A DNA stretch of 64,000 nt from Paludibaculum fermentans (GTDB taxonomy: Bacteria; Acidobacteriota; Terriglobia; Bryobacterales; Bryobacteraceae): positions 4,278,001-4,342,000 of the forward strand of contig NZ_CP063849.1 in assembly GCF_015277775.1 (NCBI RefSeq). Reading direction: 5' to 3'. Positions within the stretch are counted from its first letter, which is position 1. Each line of letters opens with the position of its first letter. The translations under genes were made by a program, and so were the position numbers. Positions 44,316 to 52,070 of the stretch are shown piece by piece. The notes under the pieces are model-generated. The model was not told the origin of the DNA. It ran no database searches and worked only from the letters and a program-made list of their open reading frames with translations.

Positions 44316-45664
44316 GCCGCGTGCATCAACTGAAGATCAGCGTTTCCGGCATCCGGGGCGTGATCGGCGACTTTCTGACCCCCAACCTCGCGTGCGCCTT
44401 CGCACAGGCCTTTGGCACCTATGTGGGACCGGGACCTGTTGTAGTGGGGCGAGACACACGCTCAAGCGGCGAAATGCTGGAGCACGCCGTTACCTGCGGC
44501 CTGCTCGCCGCCGGCTGCGAGGTGGTGAAGGTGGGCATCGCGCCAACTCCCACCATCCAGGTGTACGTCTCGGAGATCCGCGCCCGCGGCGGCATCGCCA
44601 TCACGGCGTCCCATAACCCGCCCGAATACAATGCGTTGAAGCTCTTCAACCGCGAAGGCCTGTTCTTCAACCACTATGAACGCACGGAACTGCTCGACCT
44701 GTATCACCAGAGCGAGTTCCGCCAGGCCACCAACAACGAGATCCGCCGAGTGGTCACAGACTACGACTCGCCGCCGCAGCGGCACTTCAAGCGGGTTCTG
44801 GCGCACGTCGATGCAGAGCGCATTCGGAAGCGGAACTTCCGAGTCGCGCTCGACGGCGTCAATGGCGCGGGTTCTGTGATGAGCACCCATTTCCTCTCGG
44901 AAGTCCTGGGCTGCGAACTCCACGCCATCTCCGTGGATCCGACGCAGCCGTTCCCTCGGGAAGCTGAACCCAAGCCCGAAGTTCTCGACGACCTTCGCTC
45001 GCTCATCCGGGAAACAAAAGCCGAAGCGGCTTTCGCCCAGGATCCCGATGGCGACCGCCTGGCCGTGGGCGATGAGACGGGTCACATCCTCGACAACGAC
45101 GACGTCCTCGCCCTCGCAGTGGATTGTGCTTTGCACCGCAGAAAAGGCCCTGTGGTCGTCAACCTCACGACATCCTCTGTGATTGACGACGTCGCGGCCC
45201 GGCACGGCTGCCCTGTCTTCAGGGCTCCTGTCGGCGAGGCGAACGTAGTGGAACGCATGCGACTCGCCGGCGCGGTAATCGGCGGCGAAGGCTCCAATGG
45301 CGGCATCATCTTCCCGGCTGTGCAGTACTGCCGCGACAGCTACATGGGCATGGCTTTCCTGCTCGATCGCATGGCTGAAACGGGCCAGACGATGAGCGAA
45401 CTCGCCGCGGGCCTGCCGCGCTACTACCGCCGCATGGGCAAAATGGCCTACGAACATGGCCGCCTCGGCTCCATGATGCAGGCGCTGGAAAGCCTCTTCC
45501 CCGGTGCACGCATTGATCGCAACGACGGCCTGAAGCTGATGTTTGCGGACGGCTGGATTCACGTGCGTTCGTCGAACACGGAGCCCATTCTGCGCCTCGC
45601 AGCGGAAGCCCGGACGGAGGATCGGCTGGAAGAACTATACTCGCGGGCGCTCAGCGTATCGTAA
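44312..45664 (+). CDS. Phosphoglucosamine mutase-like enzyme
   Basis: A 450-residue enzyme with canonical loops: phosphoserine loop TASHNPPEYN (S100), metal loop DPDGDR (D244, D246, D248), sugar loop GGEGSNGGII and phosphate loop RSSNTEPILR. It would convert glucosamine-6-phosphate or a hexose-6-phosphate to the 1-phosphate in the cytosol, feeding cell-wall or glycan precursors. Whether it is GlmM itself or a ManB/PMM homologue cannot be settled by eye. A stem-loop follows the stop. Confidence 0.88.
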   Translation: MSRVHQLKISVSGIRGVIGDFLTPNLACAFAQAFGTYVGPGPVVVGRDTRSSGEMLEHAVTCGLLAAGCEVVKVGIAPTPTIQVYVSEIRARGGIAITASHNPPEYNALKLFNREGLFFNHYERTELLDLYHQSEFRQATNNEIRRVVTDYDSPPQRHFKRVLAHVDAERIRKRNFRVALDGVNGAGSVMSTHFLSEVLGCELHAISVDPTQPFPREAEPKPEVLDDLRSLIRETKAEAAFAQDPDGDRLAVGDETGHILDNDDVLALAVDCALHRRKGPVVVNLTTSSVIDDVAARHGCPVFRAPVGEANVVERMRLAGAVIGGEGSNGGIIFPAVQYCRDSYMGMAFLLDRMAETGQTMSELAAGLPRYYRRMGKMAYEHGRLGSMMQALESLFPGARIDRNDGLKLMFADGWIHVRSSNTEPILRLAAEARTEDRLEELYSRALSVS

Positions 45665-45680
45665 GAAAAGGCGGATGGAC

Positions 45681-45700
45681 AGCGGCCTTACCGGGCCGCT
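45681..45700 (+). terminator. Stem-loop between convergent mutase and FtsB-like genes
   Basis: AGCGGCC (45681-45687), a 6-base loop and GGCCGCT (45694-45700) form a perfect 7-bp stem in the gap between two convergent stops. It lacks a good T-run, so it is a weak terminator candidate. Confidence 0.4.
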
Positions 45701-46011
45701 CAGTCCTGGGGCGGGAGCTTGTCGGCGTCGTCCTGCAGAAAGATCGTCGTCTCGTGCTGTTTCGCCTTGCGCGTATGTTCGCGCACGGCCCTTTCACGCG
45801 CTTCCGAGCTGTTCTCCAGTTGATCGATGATGACTTTCTTCTTCTCGATCTCCTGCCGCATGGCCTCATTCTCCTGCTTCATACGCTCGATCTGCTGGCG
45901 TTTTTCCAACATGGCCGGAATGCCATTCGGCCCCCGCAGCACCAGGAATACATAGAAGCAGGTGACGGCGGCGGCGGCAACAAATCCGAGTTGGCGCAGG
46001 AGGGTGTTCAT
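45700..46011 (-). CDS. FtsB/DivIC-like septum formation initiator protein
   Basis: A 103-residue bitopic protein with one helix near the N-terminus (LGFVAAAAVTCFYVFLVL) followed by a coiled coil (MLEKRQQIERMKQENEAMRQ) and the short family ending with ARERAVREHTR. FtsB/DivIC proteins recruit divisome components at the septum. ATG 46011 is preferred because it places the helix at the usual distance. A longer form from 46068 is open. Confidence 0.75.
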   Translation of the reverse strand: MNTLLRQLGFVAAAAVTCFYVFLVLRGPNGIPAMLEKRQQIERMKQENEAMRQEIEKKKVIIDQLENSSEARERAVREHTRKAKQHETTIFLQDDADKLPPQD

Positions 46012-46038
46012 CGGTCGGGACGAGGGCCCATCTTTGTT

Positions 46039-46044
46039 TATAAT
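46039..46044 (+). promoter_or_regulatory. TATAAT -10 box ahead of cutA
   Basis: Perfect TATAAT with a nearby upstream TG (TGTTTATAAT), about 48 bases before the cutA start. No recognisable -35 element. Confidence 0.45.
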
Positions 46045-46091
46045 CCGTTTGGTATCGCAAGTCCACACTTCACGGGATACTGAGTGACAAA

Positions 46092-46427
46092 ATGACCAAT
46101 AAAATCGTGGTACAGACGACTTGTGGATCCGAGGCCGACGCGCGCCGCATCGCGCGGCACCTTGTGGAACTGCGTCTGGCCGCCTGCGTAGCCATCACTC
46201 CGGGCCTGATCAGCACCTACCACTGGAAGGGCGCCATCGAAGAGGATCAGGAATGCGGCCTCGTCATCAAAACGCGCCGCGACCTCTTCGCCTCGCTTGC
46301 TACGGAGCTTCGCAAGGTGCACCCGTATGAGGTGCCGGAACTCATCGCCACGCCCATAGTAGATGGTTTCGCGGCCTACCTCGAATGGATGGACTCCGAG
46401 CTTCAACCACCTATCGAATTACCATAA
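46092..46427 (+). CDS. cutA: Divalent-cation tolerance protein CutA
   Basis: A 111-residue trimeric ferredoxin-fold protein. Family landmarks are TTCGSEADARRIARHLVE, LAACVAI, STYHWKGAIEED and VHPYEVPELIATPI. CutA is widely conserved and linked to copper tolerance, but its molecular role is unsettled. ATG 46092 follows GTGACAAA. It appears to be transcribed alone from the TATAAT box upstream. Confidence 0.93.
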   Translation: MTNKIVVQTTCGSEADARRIARHLVELRLAACVAITPGLISTYHWKGAIEEDQECGLVIKTRRDLFASLATELRKVHPYEVPELIATPIVDGFAAYLEWMDSELQPPIELP

Positions 46428-46470
46428 TCCTGTTGCGACGGCCATGACACCTGTGATTGGATAGGTGCTC

Positions 46471-47769
46471 ATGCTGAACCAGCAGGCCCCTACTCGCGCC
46501 CGCCACTGGGTTGTGGTTTTCGCGGTCACCTTGGCCGTCCTGTCGTACATCGATCGTGTGGCGATCTCCAAAGCGACGCCATACATCATGAGCGACCTGG
46601 GGCTGACGAAAACTCAGATGGGGCGCGTCTTCTCGGCGTTTGCCCTCAGCTATGCGCTGGCCGAGATCCCCAGCGGCTGGATGGGCGACAAACTGGGGCC
46701 GCGCAATGTGCTGATGCGCATCGTCATCTGGTGGTCGGTCTTCACCGCTTCGGTCACCATGATGTGGAATGGTCTCTCCCTGGCCATCAACCAGTTCCTC
46801 TTCGGCGCCGGCGAGGCAGGCTGCTTCCCCAACCTCACCAAGACTTTCACCACCTGGCTGCCTTCCAACGAGCGCGTACGCGCCCAGGGCATCATGTGGA
46901 TGTCGGCCCGCTGGGGCGGAGCGTTCACACCCATCCTCTGCGCTCTCATCTTCACCATCCTGCCGTGGCGCGCCGCGTTCCTGATCTTCGCCTGCCTCGG
47001 TGTCATCTGGGCCGTGTTCTTCTTCCGCTGGTTCCGTGATGACCCCAAGGATCACCCGTCGGTCAACGCCGCCGAACTCGCCCTGCTGTCCGAGAATCGT
47101 GGACTCGCCGGCAGCCACGGCGACGTGCCCTGGCGCAAGCTCCTCTCCAACCGCTCTGTGTGGCTGCTGTGGATCCAATACTTCCTCATCACGTACCCCT
47201 GGTACTTCTACATCACCTGGCTCTCCACCTATATCCGCGAATACTACGGCGTCAAAGACGAGATGCTGAGCGCGCGCTACGCCATCTGCCCTCTGCTGTT
47301 GGGGGGCATTGGATGCATCCTGAGCGGTCTGATGCTGCCCCGTATAGCGAAGCTCCTGGGCAGCACCACGAAGGCACGCCGCGTCCTGGCCAGTTCCGGC
47401 TTCCTCGGCGCCAGCGCCTTCCTGCTCATCTGCATCCAGCAGAAGGATCCGCTCTACGGCATGCTGGCCATGGGCATGGCGAGTTTCTGTAACGATCTGG
47501 TGATGCCCTGCGCCTGGGGTTCGTGCATGGACATTGGCGGCAAATACGCGGGTACACTCTCCGGCTCGATGAACATGATGGGCAACATGGCCGGCTTCGT
47601 CGCTCCGCAGGTCGGCGGCATCATCCTCGACGCCACGCGCACCACGGCCACACCGCAGGGCGACTACAACATGTTCATCTACACCATGGCAGCAGCCTAC
47701 TTCCTGGGCGCGTTCTGCTGGCCGTTCATCGACCCCACCAAGCCCCTGGAACAATCCGAAGCCCACTGA
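46471..47769 (+). CDS. MFS transporter, anion:cation symporter (sugar acid) type
   Basis: A 432-residue inner-membrane symporter with 12 helices. The conserved YIDRVAISKATPYI and the helix 2-3 motif GWMGDKLGPRNVL match the ACS subfamily that imports hexuronates, glucarate and similar acids. Helix 4 carries FGAGEAGCFPN. ATG 46471 is chosen because AGGTG precedes it. A GTG two codons upstream is the alternative. There are no catabolic sugar-acid genes adjacent, so the substrate is open. Confidence 0.9.
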   Translation: MLNQQAPTRARHWVVVFAVTLAVLSYIDRVAISKATPYIMSDLGLTKTQMGRVFSAFALSYALAEIPSGWMGDKLGPRNVLMRIVIWWSVFTASVTMMWNGLSLAINQFLFGAGEAGCFPNLTKTFTTWLPSNERVRAQGIMWMSARWGGAFTPILCALIFTILPWRAAFLIFACLGVIWAVFFFRWFRDDPKDHPSVNAAELALLSENRGLAGSHGDVPWRKLLSNRSVWLLWIQYFLITYPWYFYITWLSTYIREYYGVKDEMLSARYAICPLLLGGIGCILSGLMLPRIAKLLGSTTKARRVLASSGFLGASAFLLICIQQKDPLYGMLAMGMASFCNDLVMPCAWGSCMDIGGKYAGTLSGSMNMMGNMAGFVAPQVGGIILDATRTTATPQGDYNMFIYTMAAAYFLGAFCWPFIDPTKPLEQSEAH

Positions 47770-47801
47770 GAGAAATCCGTGGTAACCTCCACTAAACTGT
47801 C

Positions 47802-48143
47802 GTGGATCAGAAAATAACTGAATTCACTCGAGACGTCGAGAACCTCATCCGCAGCGCAAGCGAGGACACCACCGACGCCTTGTGCGCTATCAACCGCACC
47901 GAGCATTCCTTCGATGCCGCGGCAGCAGGGCTCCGGGAGCGGCTGCTGAAGATCCCCCCGCCGCAGGAAAAGCCGCCTGTTTTCATTCCGCCACCGCCTT
48001 CCTTGCCGCAGGGACGCAGGCTGACCCGCCGAGATTTGAGCCTAGGCTGGTTGATGCTGATGGCCGGCGCAATGGTCGCCTTCGCCTTCGGCTACATCAT
48101 GGGGTTGCCGCCCGATCAGCGCTTCCGCTCGCGCAACAGGTAA
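47802..48143 (+). CDS. Small protein with one C-terminal membrane helix
   Basis: 113 residues: a charged helical N-terminal half (ITEFTRDVENLIRSA), a proline-rich linker (PPVFIPPPPSLPQG) and one transmembrane helix near the C-terminus (LGWLMLMAGAMVAFAFGYIM). The start is GTG 47802 with no clear ribosome site. It overlaps the convergent propeller gene by 28 bases. Function unknown. Confidence 0.6.
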   Translation: MDQKITEFTRDVENLIRSASEDTTDALCAINRTEHSFDAAAAGLRERLLKIPPPQEKPPVFIPPPPSLPQGRRLTRRDLSLGWLMLMAGAMVAFAFGYIMGLPPDQRFRSRNR

Positions 48144-49096
48144 GTCGGATCCGGCTTGGCCGAAGTCGCGATCTCTTTCACCCGTTCCAGATCCGGCGCT
48201 GAGAACTCCACCACCTTGTTCTCCGCCTGCGCCGACACGAAGAGCTTCTGCCCATCGTCCGACAGCCGCAAGCCTTCCGCGCGTTGCCCCACCGGCACGC
48301 GATTCACCTCCAACTGTGTGTGCGCGTTGAGCACGGCCAGTTCTCCACTCCCGATCAGGCTAACGTAGATCCAGCGGCCATCCGGGGAAGGCGCCATCCG
48401 AGCCGGTTCGCCCGGAACACCCAGCTTGCGCTTGAGTTTGTTGGCCACGGCATCCACCTGCACCACCATGTTGTTCGTGCGGGTCGCGACGAATAGATTT
48501 TTTTCGTCGGTCGTAAGCGCGAAGCCCATCGGAACTCCGCCGACCTCGAGCTGCGTGGTCTGTCGGCGATTGGCCAGGTCGATGACGCTCACCGTGCCGG
48601 ATCCCGCATCGGCCGTCCACGCCTTTCGCTCGTCCTTCGTCAGTTGCACCATGTGGGGCAACTTGCCGGTGAGCGGAATCGCCTTCACAATCCTCGACTT
48701 CTTCGCATCCACGATCAGCAGGGAGGCGGGAAAATCCGTAGTCACGTAAAGCAGCCCTGACTTGCCCCGTTCGATCCCATGCGGCCGGTGGTACTGGCCC
48801 AGTCCAATCTCTCCTACCGCCTTGCGAGCAGCCAGGTCGATGACGGTAATCGTGTTGCCGCCCTGCTGCGTTTCCGTGTAGGTGTCCGCCCCGTAGTTCG
48901 TCACGAAGGCGAACTTCTCATCCGCTGACAGAGCGAACTCGTGCGGCTTCTTCCCCACCGCAACCTTCGCCTCCAACCTGCCGCTGGCCGCATCATAGAA
49001 CCCGAAGGAATCGTCCAGCTTGTGCAGTACCAGCAATTGATCCGCGCCCGGCAGGCATCCCGCAGCCGCCAGCATTGTCAGCAGCAAACGCTTCAT
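48116..49096 (-). CDS. Exported YncE/YVTN-type beta-propeller protein
   Basis: A 326-residue secreted protein (signal RLLLTMLAAAGCLPGA). It consists of about seven YVTN-like blades, for example FALSADEKFAFVTNYG, NTITVIDLAARKAVGEI, VSVIDLANRRQTTQLEVGG and LFVATRTNNMVVQVD. These propellers usually act as binding platforms or accompany periplasmic electron-transfer proteins. No haem-binding CxxCH is present. It probably stands alone, divergent from efp. Confidence 0.88.
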   Translation of the reverse strand: MKRLLLTMLAAAGCLPGADQLLVLHKLDDSFGFYDAASGRLEAKVAVGKKPHEFALSADEKFAFVTNYGADTYTETQQGGNTITVIDLAARKAVGEIGLGQYHRPHGIERGKSGLLYVTTDFPASLLIVDAKKSRIVKAIPLTGKLPHMVQLTKDERKAWTADAGSGTVSVIDLANRRQTTQLEVGGVPMGFALTTDEKNLFVATRTNNMVVQVDAVANKLKRKLGVPGEPARMAPSPDGRWIYVSLIGSGELAVLNAHTQLEVNRVPVGQRAEGLRLSDDGQKLFVSAQAENKVVEFSAPDLERVKEIATSAKPDPTYLLRERKR

Positions 49097-49287
49097 ACCT
49101 TCATTCTCGCGAAACTGTCCGGCGGGCCGCCATCACCGGCATTTCCGCCATTCCTTCGCCCAACTGGCGTAGTCCAGCCGGCAAAATCGGCGGGCTCGCC
49201 CCGCAAAACCGGGCCGGCATCATCTTTTCACCGCCGCTTTGCTAAACTGGTGGTTTCCGTATCCAAATACAGGAGTCCGTTTTTCGC

Positions 49288-49851
49288 ATGATTCAGGCGA
49301 CACAATTGCGTCCGGGGATGGTCATCAAGTTCAATAACGAACTGCATACCGTCTTCACCATGAACCACCGTACGCCCGGGAACCTCCGTGGCTTCGTTCA
49401 GGTCAAAATGCGCAATCTCCGCAGTGGGACGATGTTCGAGCATCGCTTCTCTTCCGAAGACCGCGTCGAGAAGGCGATTCTCGAGGAAGTGGAAATGGAG
49501 TACATGTACGACGACGGTGAGTACTACTACTTCATGAACACCGAGAACTACGAACAGACCCACCTCACGAAGGATCACCTCGGCGGCGGCGTTGACTTCC
49601 TGATCCCCCAGCTTAAAGTTCATGTCGAGTACTACGAAGGCAAGCCCATTAGCGTGGAGCTGCCTCCCTCGGTAGACATGAAGGTGGTGGAGACGGAACC
49701 CGGCATCAAGAGCGGCTCGGTTTCCAACGTGGGCAAGCCCGCGAAGATGGAAACCGGCCTCATTGTCTCAGTTCCTCAATTCGTGAACGAAGGCGATGTC
49801 ATCCGTGTCAGCACGTCGGAAGGCTCCTACCAGGAACGCGTCACCAACTAG
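49288..49851 (+). CDS. efp: Elongation factor P
   Basis: Translation factor that relieves ribosomes stalled at polyproline stretches. The 187-residue protein has the KOW-like domain (QLRPGMVIKFNNELH) and the OB domains ending RVSTSEGSYQERV, matching the family length. The tip loop that carries a modified Lys34 or Arg32 in other bacteria reads HRTPGNLRG, with N32 at the tip. EpmA-, EarP- or YmfI-type modification at that residue is therefore not expected. AGGAG lies 12 bases before the ATG. Confidence 0.96.
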   Translation: MIQATQLRPGMVIKFNNELHTVFTMNHRTPGNLRGFVQVKMRNLRSGTMFEHRFSSEDRVEKAILEEVEMEYMYDDGEYYYFMNTENYEQTHLTKDHLGGGVDFLIPQLKVHVEYYEGKPISVELPPSVDMKVVETEPGIKSGSVSNVGKPAKMETGLIVSVPQFVNEGDVIRVSTSEGSYQERVTN

Positions 49852-49865
49852 TTTTTAGAGGCGAT

Positions 49866-49889
49866 GAGGGTGCCCGTCGCGGCATCCTC
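49866..49889 (+). terminator. Stem-loop between efp and selA stops
   Basis: GAGGGTGCC (49866-49874), a 6-base loop and GGCATCCTC (49881-49889) pair over 9 bp with one G-U. Only a short T-run follows (CCTTTCT). The position between convergent stops supports a shared terminator. Confidence 0.5.
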
Positions 49890-51192
49890 ACCGGGCCTTT
49901 CTGATCGCCTCGGCCAGTTCTGCTTCTTCCTCCGGACGCACCGTCCGCAAATCCAGCAGCAATCGATCAGCTTCGATTCGCCCAATTACCGCCGGATCGC
50001 CCTCGCGCAACTGCCGCTCCAACACGGACGCATCGCCCTCCGGCGCAACCAGCCACGTGGGCAGCGCCTGCTCCGGAGTGGATCCTCCGCCCAGCAGCGA
50101 TTCGCCAGGGACAACCGTGGCGGCTTCGACCTCGGCCGCCAGCCTCTCGGCGCGTACTTTGATCTCATCCGCCGTCAGGCGGATCATGCGCATCACCGGC
50201 AGTGCGGCCCAATCCTGCAGCAGCGTGTGCCGCAACGCCGTCTCCATGGCTCCAATCACCAGCTTGTCCAATCGCAGCGCGCGGAACATTGGATTCCGCC
50301 GCAGCCGTTGGACCAGATCCTCACGGCCCGCCAGCACGCCCGCCTGCGGCCCGCCCAGCAGCTTGTCGCCGCTGAACGAGACCAGGTCAGCACCAGCGCG
50401 CAGGCTCGACTGGACCGTCGGCTCGTTCACACCAAAGGGCGAGAGATCAGTCAGGCTGCCGCTGCCGAGGTCCTCGTAAACAGGCACGCCGCTGGCCTTG
50501 CCCAGCGCCGCCAGCTCTTCGATGGACGCCCGGCCCGTGAAGCCCTGCATGCGGAAGTTGCTGGGATGGACTCGCATCAGCAAGCGCGTGCGATCCGTGA
50601 TGGCCCGTTCGTAGTCTTCAACCCGAGTGCGGTTCGTGGTCCCAACTTCCACCAGCACCGCGCCCGAGCGCGCCATGATATCGGGGATCCGGAAGCCGTC
50701 GCCGATCTCCACCAGTTCGCCGCGCGACACAATCACTTCGCCGCCGGAGGCAAGCTCGTGCAGCGCCAGGAACACGGCCGCCGCTCCATTGTTCACCAGA
50801 ATCCCGGGCACACCCAGCAGCCGATCCAGCAGACTCTCCGTGTGGCTATCGCGTTTGCCTCTCCGTCCCGTCCGCAGGTCGTACTCCAGGTTCGAATACC
50901 AGCCTGGAGACGCGGTCTCCGCCAGAGGGGCCCGGCCCAGGTTCGTGTGCAGCACGACCCCGGTCGCATTGATGACGCGCCGCAACGAAGTCAGGGAAAG
51001 CCCCCGCAGTCGATCCTGCAGCAGGGTAAGCGGATCGGGCAAGGTCTTCTCCCCAGCCCGGATCATCGCCCGCAAGTCCTCAAGCACGGCGCGGCACTCC
51101 TGCACCGCCAGCTCATGCGGGACACCGCCCCCGGCCTGCAAGACCAGCTCGTCGACCGAGGGCAGCAATCGGAACAGCTCCTGCATTCTCAC
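49888..51192 (-). CDS. selA: L-seryl-tRNA(Sec) selenium transferase (selenocysteine synthase)
   Basis: PLP-dependent enzyme that converts seryl-tRNA(Sec) to selenocysteyl-tRNA(Sec) using selenophosphate. The 434 residues match SelA: INATGVVLHTNLGRAPLA, YDLRTGRRGKRDSHTE, LVNNGAAAVFLAL, VGTTNRTRVEDYE and the PLP-lysine motif SGDKLLGGPQAG (K277). The partner tRNA is at 29658-29752. The start is GTG 51192, overlapping the deacetylase stop. ATG 51186 is the alternative. It is the third gene of an overlapping run. selB and selD are not in the window. Confidence 0.95.
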   Translation of the reverse strand: MRMQELFRLLPSVDELVLQAGGGVPHELAVQECRAVLEDLRAMIRAGEKTLPDPLTLLQDRLRGLSLTSLRRVINATGVVLHTNLGRAPLAETASPGWYSNLEYDLRTGRRGKRDSHTESLLDRLLGVPGILVNNGAAAVFLALHELASGGEVIVSRGELVEIGDGFRIPDIMARSGAVLVEVGTTNRTRVEDYERAITDRTRLLMRVHPSNFRMQGFTGRASIEELAALGKASGVPVYEDLGSGSLTDLSPFGVNEPTVQSSLRAGADLVSFSGDKLLGGPQAGVLAGREDLVQRLRRNPMFRALRLDKLVIGAMETALRHTLLQDWAALPVMRMIRLTADEIKVRAERLAAEVEAATVVPGESLLGGGSTPEQALPTWLVAPEGDASVLERQLREGDPAVIGRIEADRLLLDLRTVRPEEEAELAEAIRKAR

Positions 51193-52070
51193 TTGAGGGG
51201 GAACAACGCGCGGAGTTCGTCCAGCTTGGGCCGCCGGCCGTACTCACACAGTTCGAAGCACTCGACATGCTGGACCTTGGCCGCGGCTTCGGCCCCGATC
51301 TCCTCGGCGAGCACCTTGCGCTTCTCGTCGCTGATGGGCCCGCTGCGCCACTTGTCCAGCCACACCCTGCGCGCCTTCAGATCCTTTGGCACCGAATCCA
51401 ACTGGTGATCCACCCAGGGCAGCCACTCGTACACTTGCGAAACGTGGGCATCCAGGCCATCCACCTTCTGCTTCCAGGTGTCGTCGATGGAAACCACCAC
51501 ATCCGGACGGAACGGCGCCGGCTTCTGGAAGTTGTCTTCCACATAAAGGAAGATCGGGTTGTCTACCAGTGCGGGCGTGTCCGTCACGGTATTCGGCACC
51601 ACCACCATGTAGGCGGCATCCTGGACCAGAACACCGGTGTAGCGATGATCCGGGTGATAGTCGTTCGGCCTCGGAGCCAGGACGATATCCGCTTTCCATT
51701 GCCGGATTGCGCGGATTACCTGCCGCCGCACCTCCAGCGAGGGCAGCAGTTCGCCGTCGTGGTTGTCCAGGATCTGGTATTCCATGATCCCCAGCCGCCG
51801 CGCGGACTCCTGCGCCTCGAGGTAGCGGCGCTTCGCCAACGCCGCGCCAGCCAGCGTCTGGTGGCCCGCATCTCCGTTCGTCACGGCCAGGAACTTCACC
51901 GCATGGCCGGCTTTGGCCATCTTTGCCGCCGTTCCGCCAAAGCGGATGTCACAGTCGTCCGGATGCGCGCCGATAGCGATCACCCGCAATTTCCGCGTGG
52001 ATGCAGCCGGAGTCTGGCCCATCGCCAGAACCCCGAAAATCACGCCGGCAGCCAGCACTCTTCTAGTCAT
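51189..52070 (-). CDS. Exported PIG-L/LmbE-family deacetylase
   Basis: A 293-residue zinc-dependent N-acetylglucosamine deacetylase-family protein. The zinc motif GAHPDDCDIRFGG (AHPDD) and the later NDYHPDHRYTG are complete. ATG 52070 sits in an ATGA overlap with the oxidoreductase stop and begins a signal peptide (RRVLAAGVIFGVLAMGQ), so the enzyme probably acts outside the cytoplasm. This argues against the intracellular bacillithiol role of some relatives. It overlaps selA by GTGA. Confidence 0.9.
   Translation of the reverse strand: MTRRVLAAGVIFGVLAMGQTPAASTRKLRVIAIGAHPDDCDIRFGGTAAKMAKAGHAVKFLAVTNGDAGHQTLAGAALAKRRYLEAQESARRLGIMEYQILDNHDGELLPSLEVRRQVIRAIRQWKADIVLAPRPNDYHPDHRYTGVLVQDAAYMVVVPNTVTDTPALVDNPIFLYVEDNFQKPAPFRPDVVVSIDDTWKQKVDGLDAHVSQVYEWLPWVDHQLDSVPKDLKARRVWLDKWRSGPISDEKRKVLAEEIGAEAAAKVQHVECFELCEYGRRPKLDELRALFPLK

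Noticed and set aside
46411-47766. A 451-codon open frame opposite the MFS transporter
   Set aside because: Antisense shadow. The plus strand has the conserved MFS motifs.
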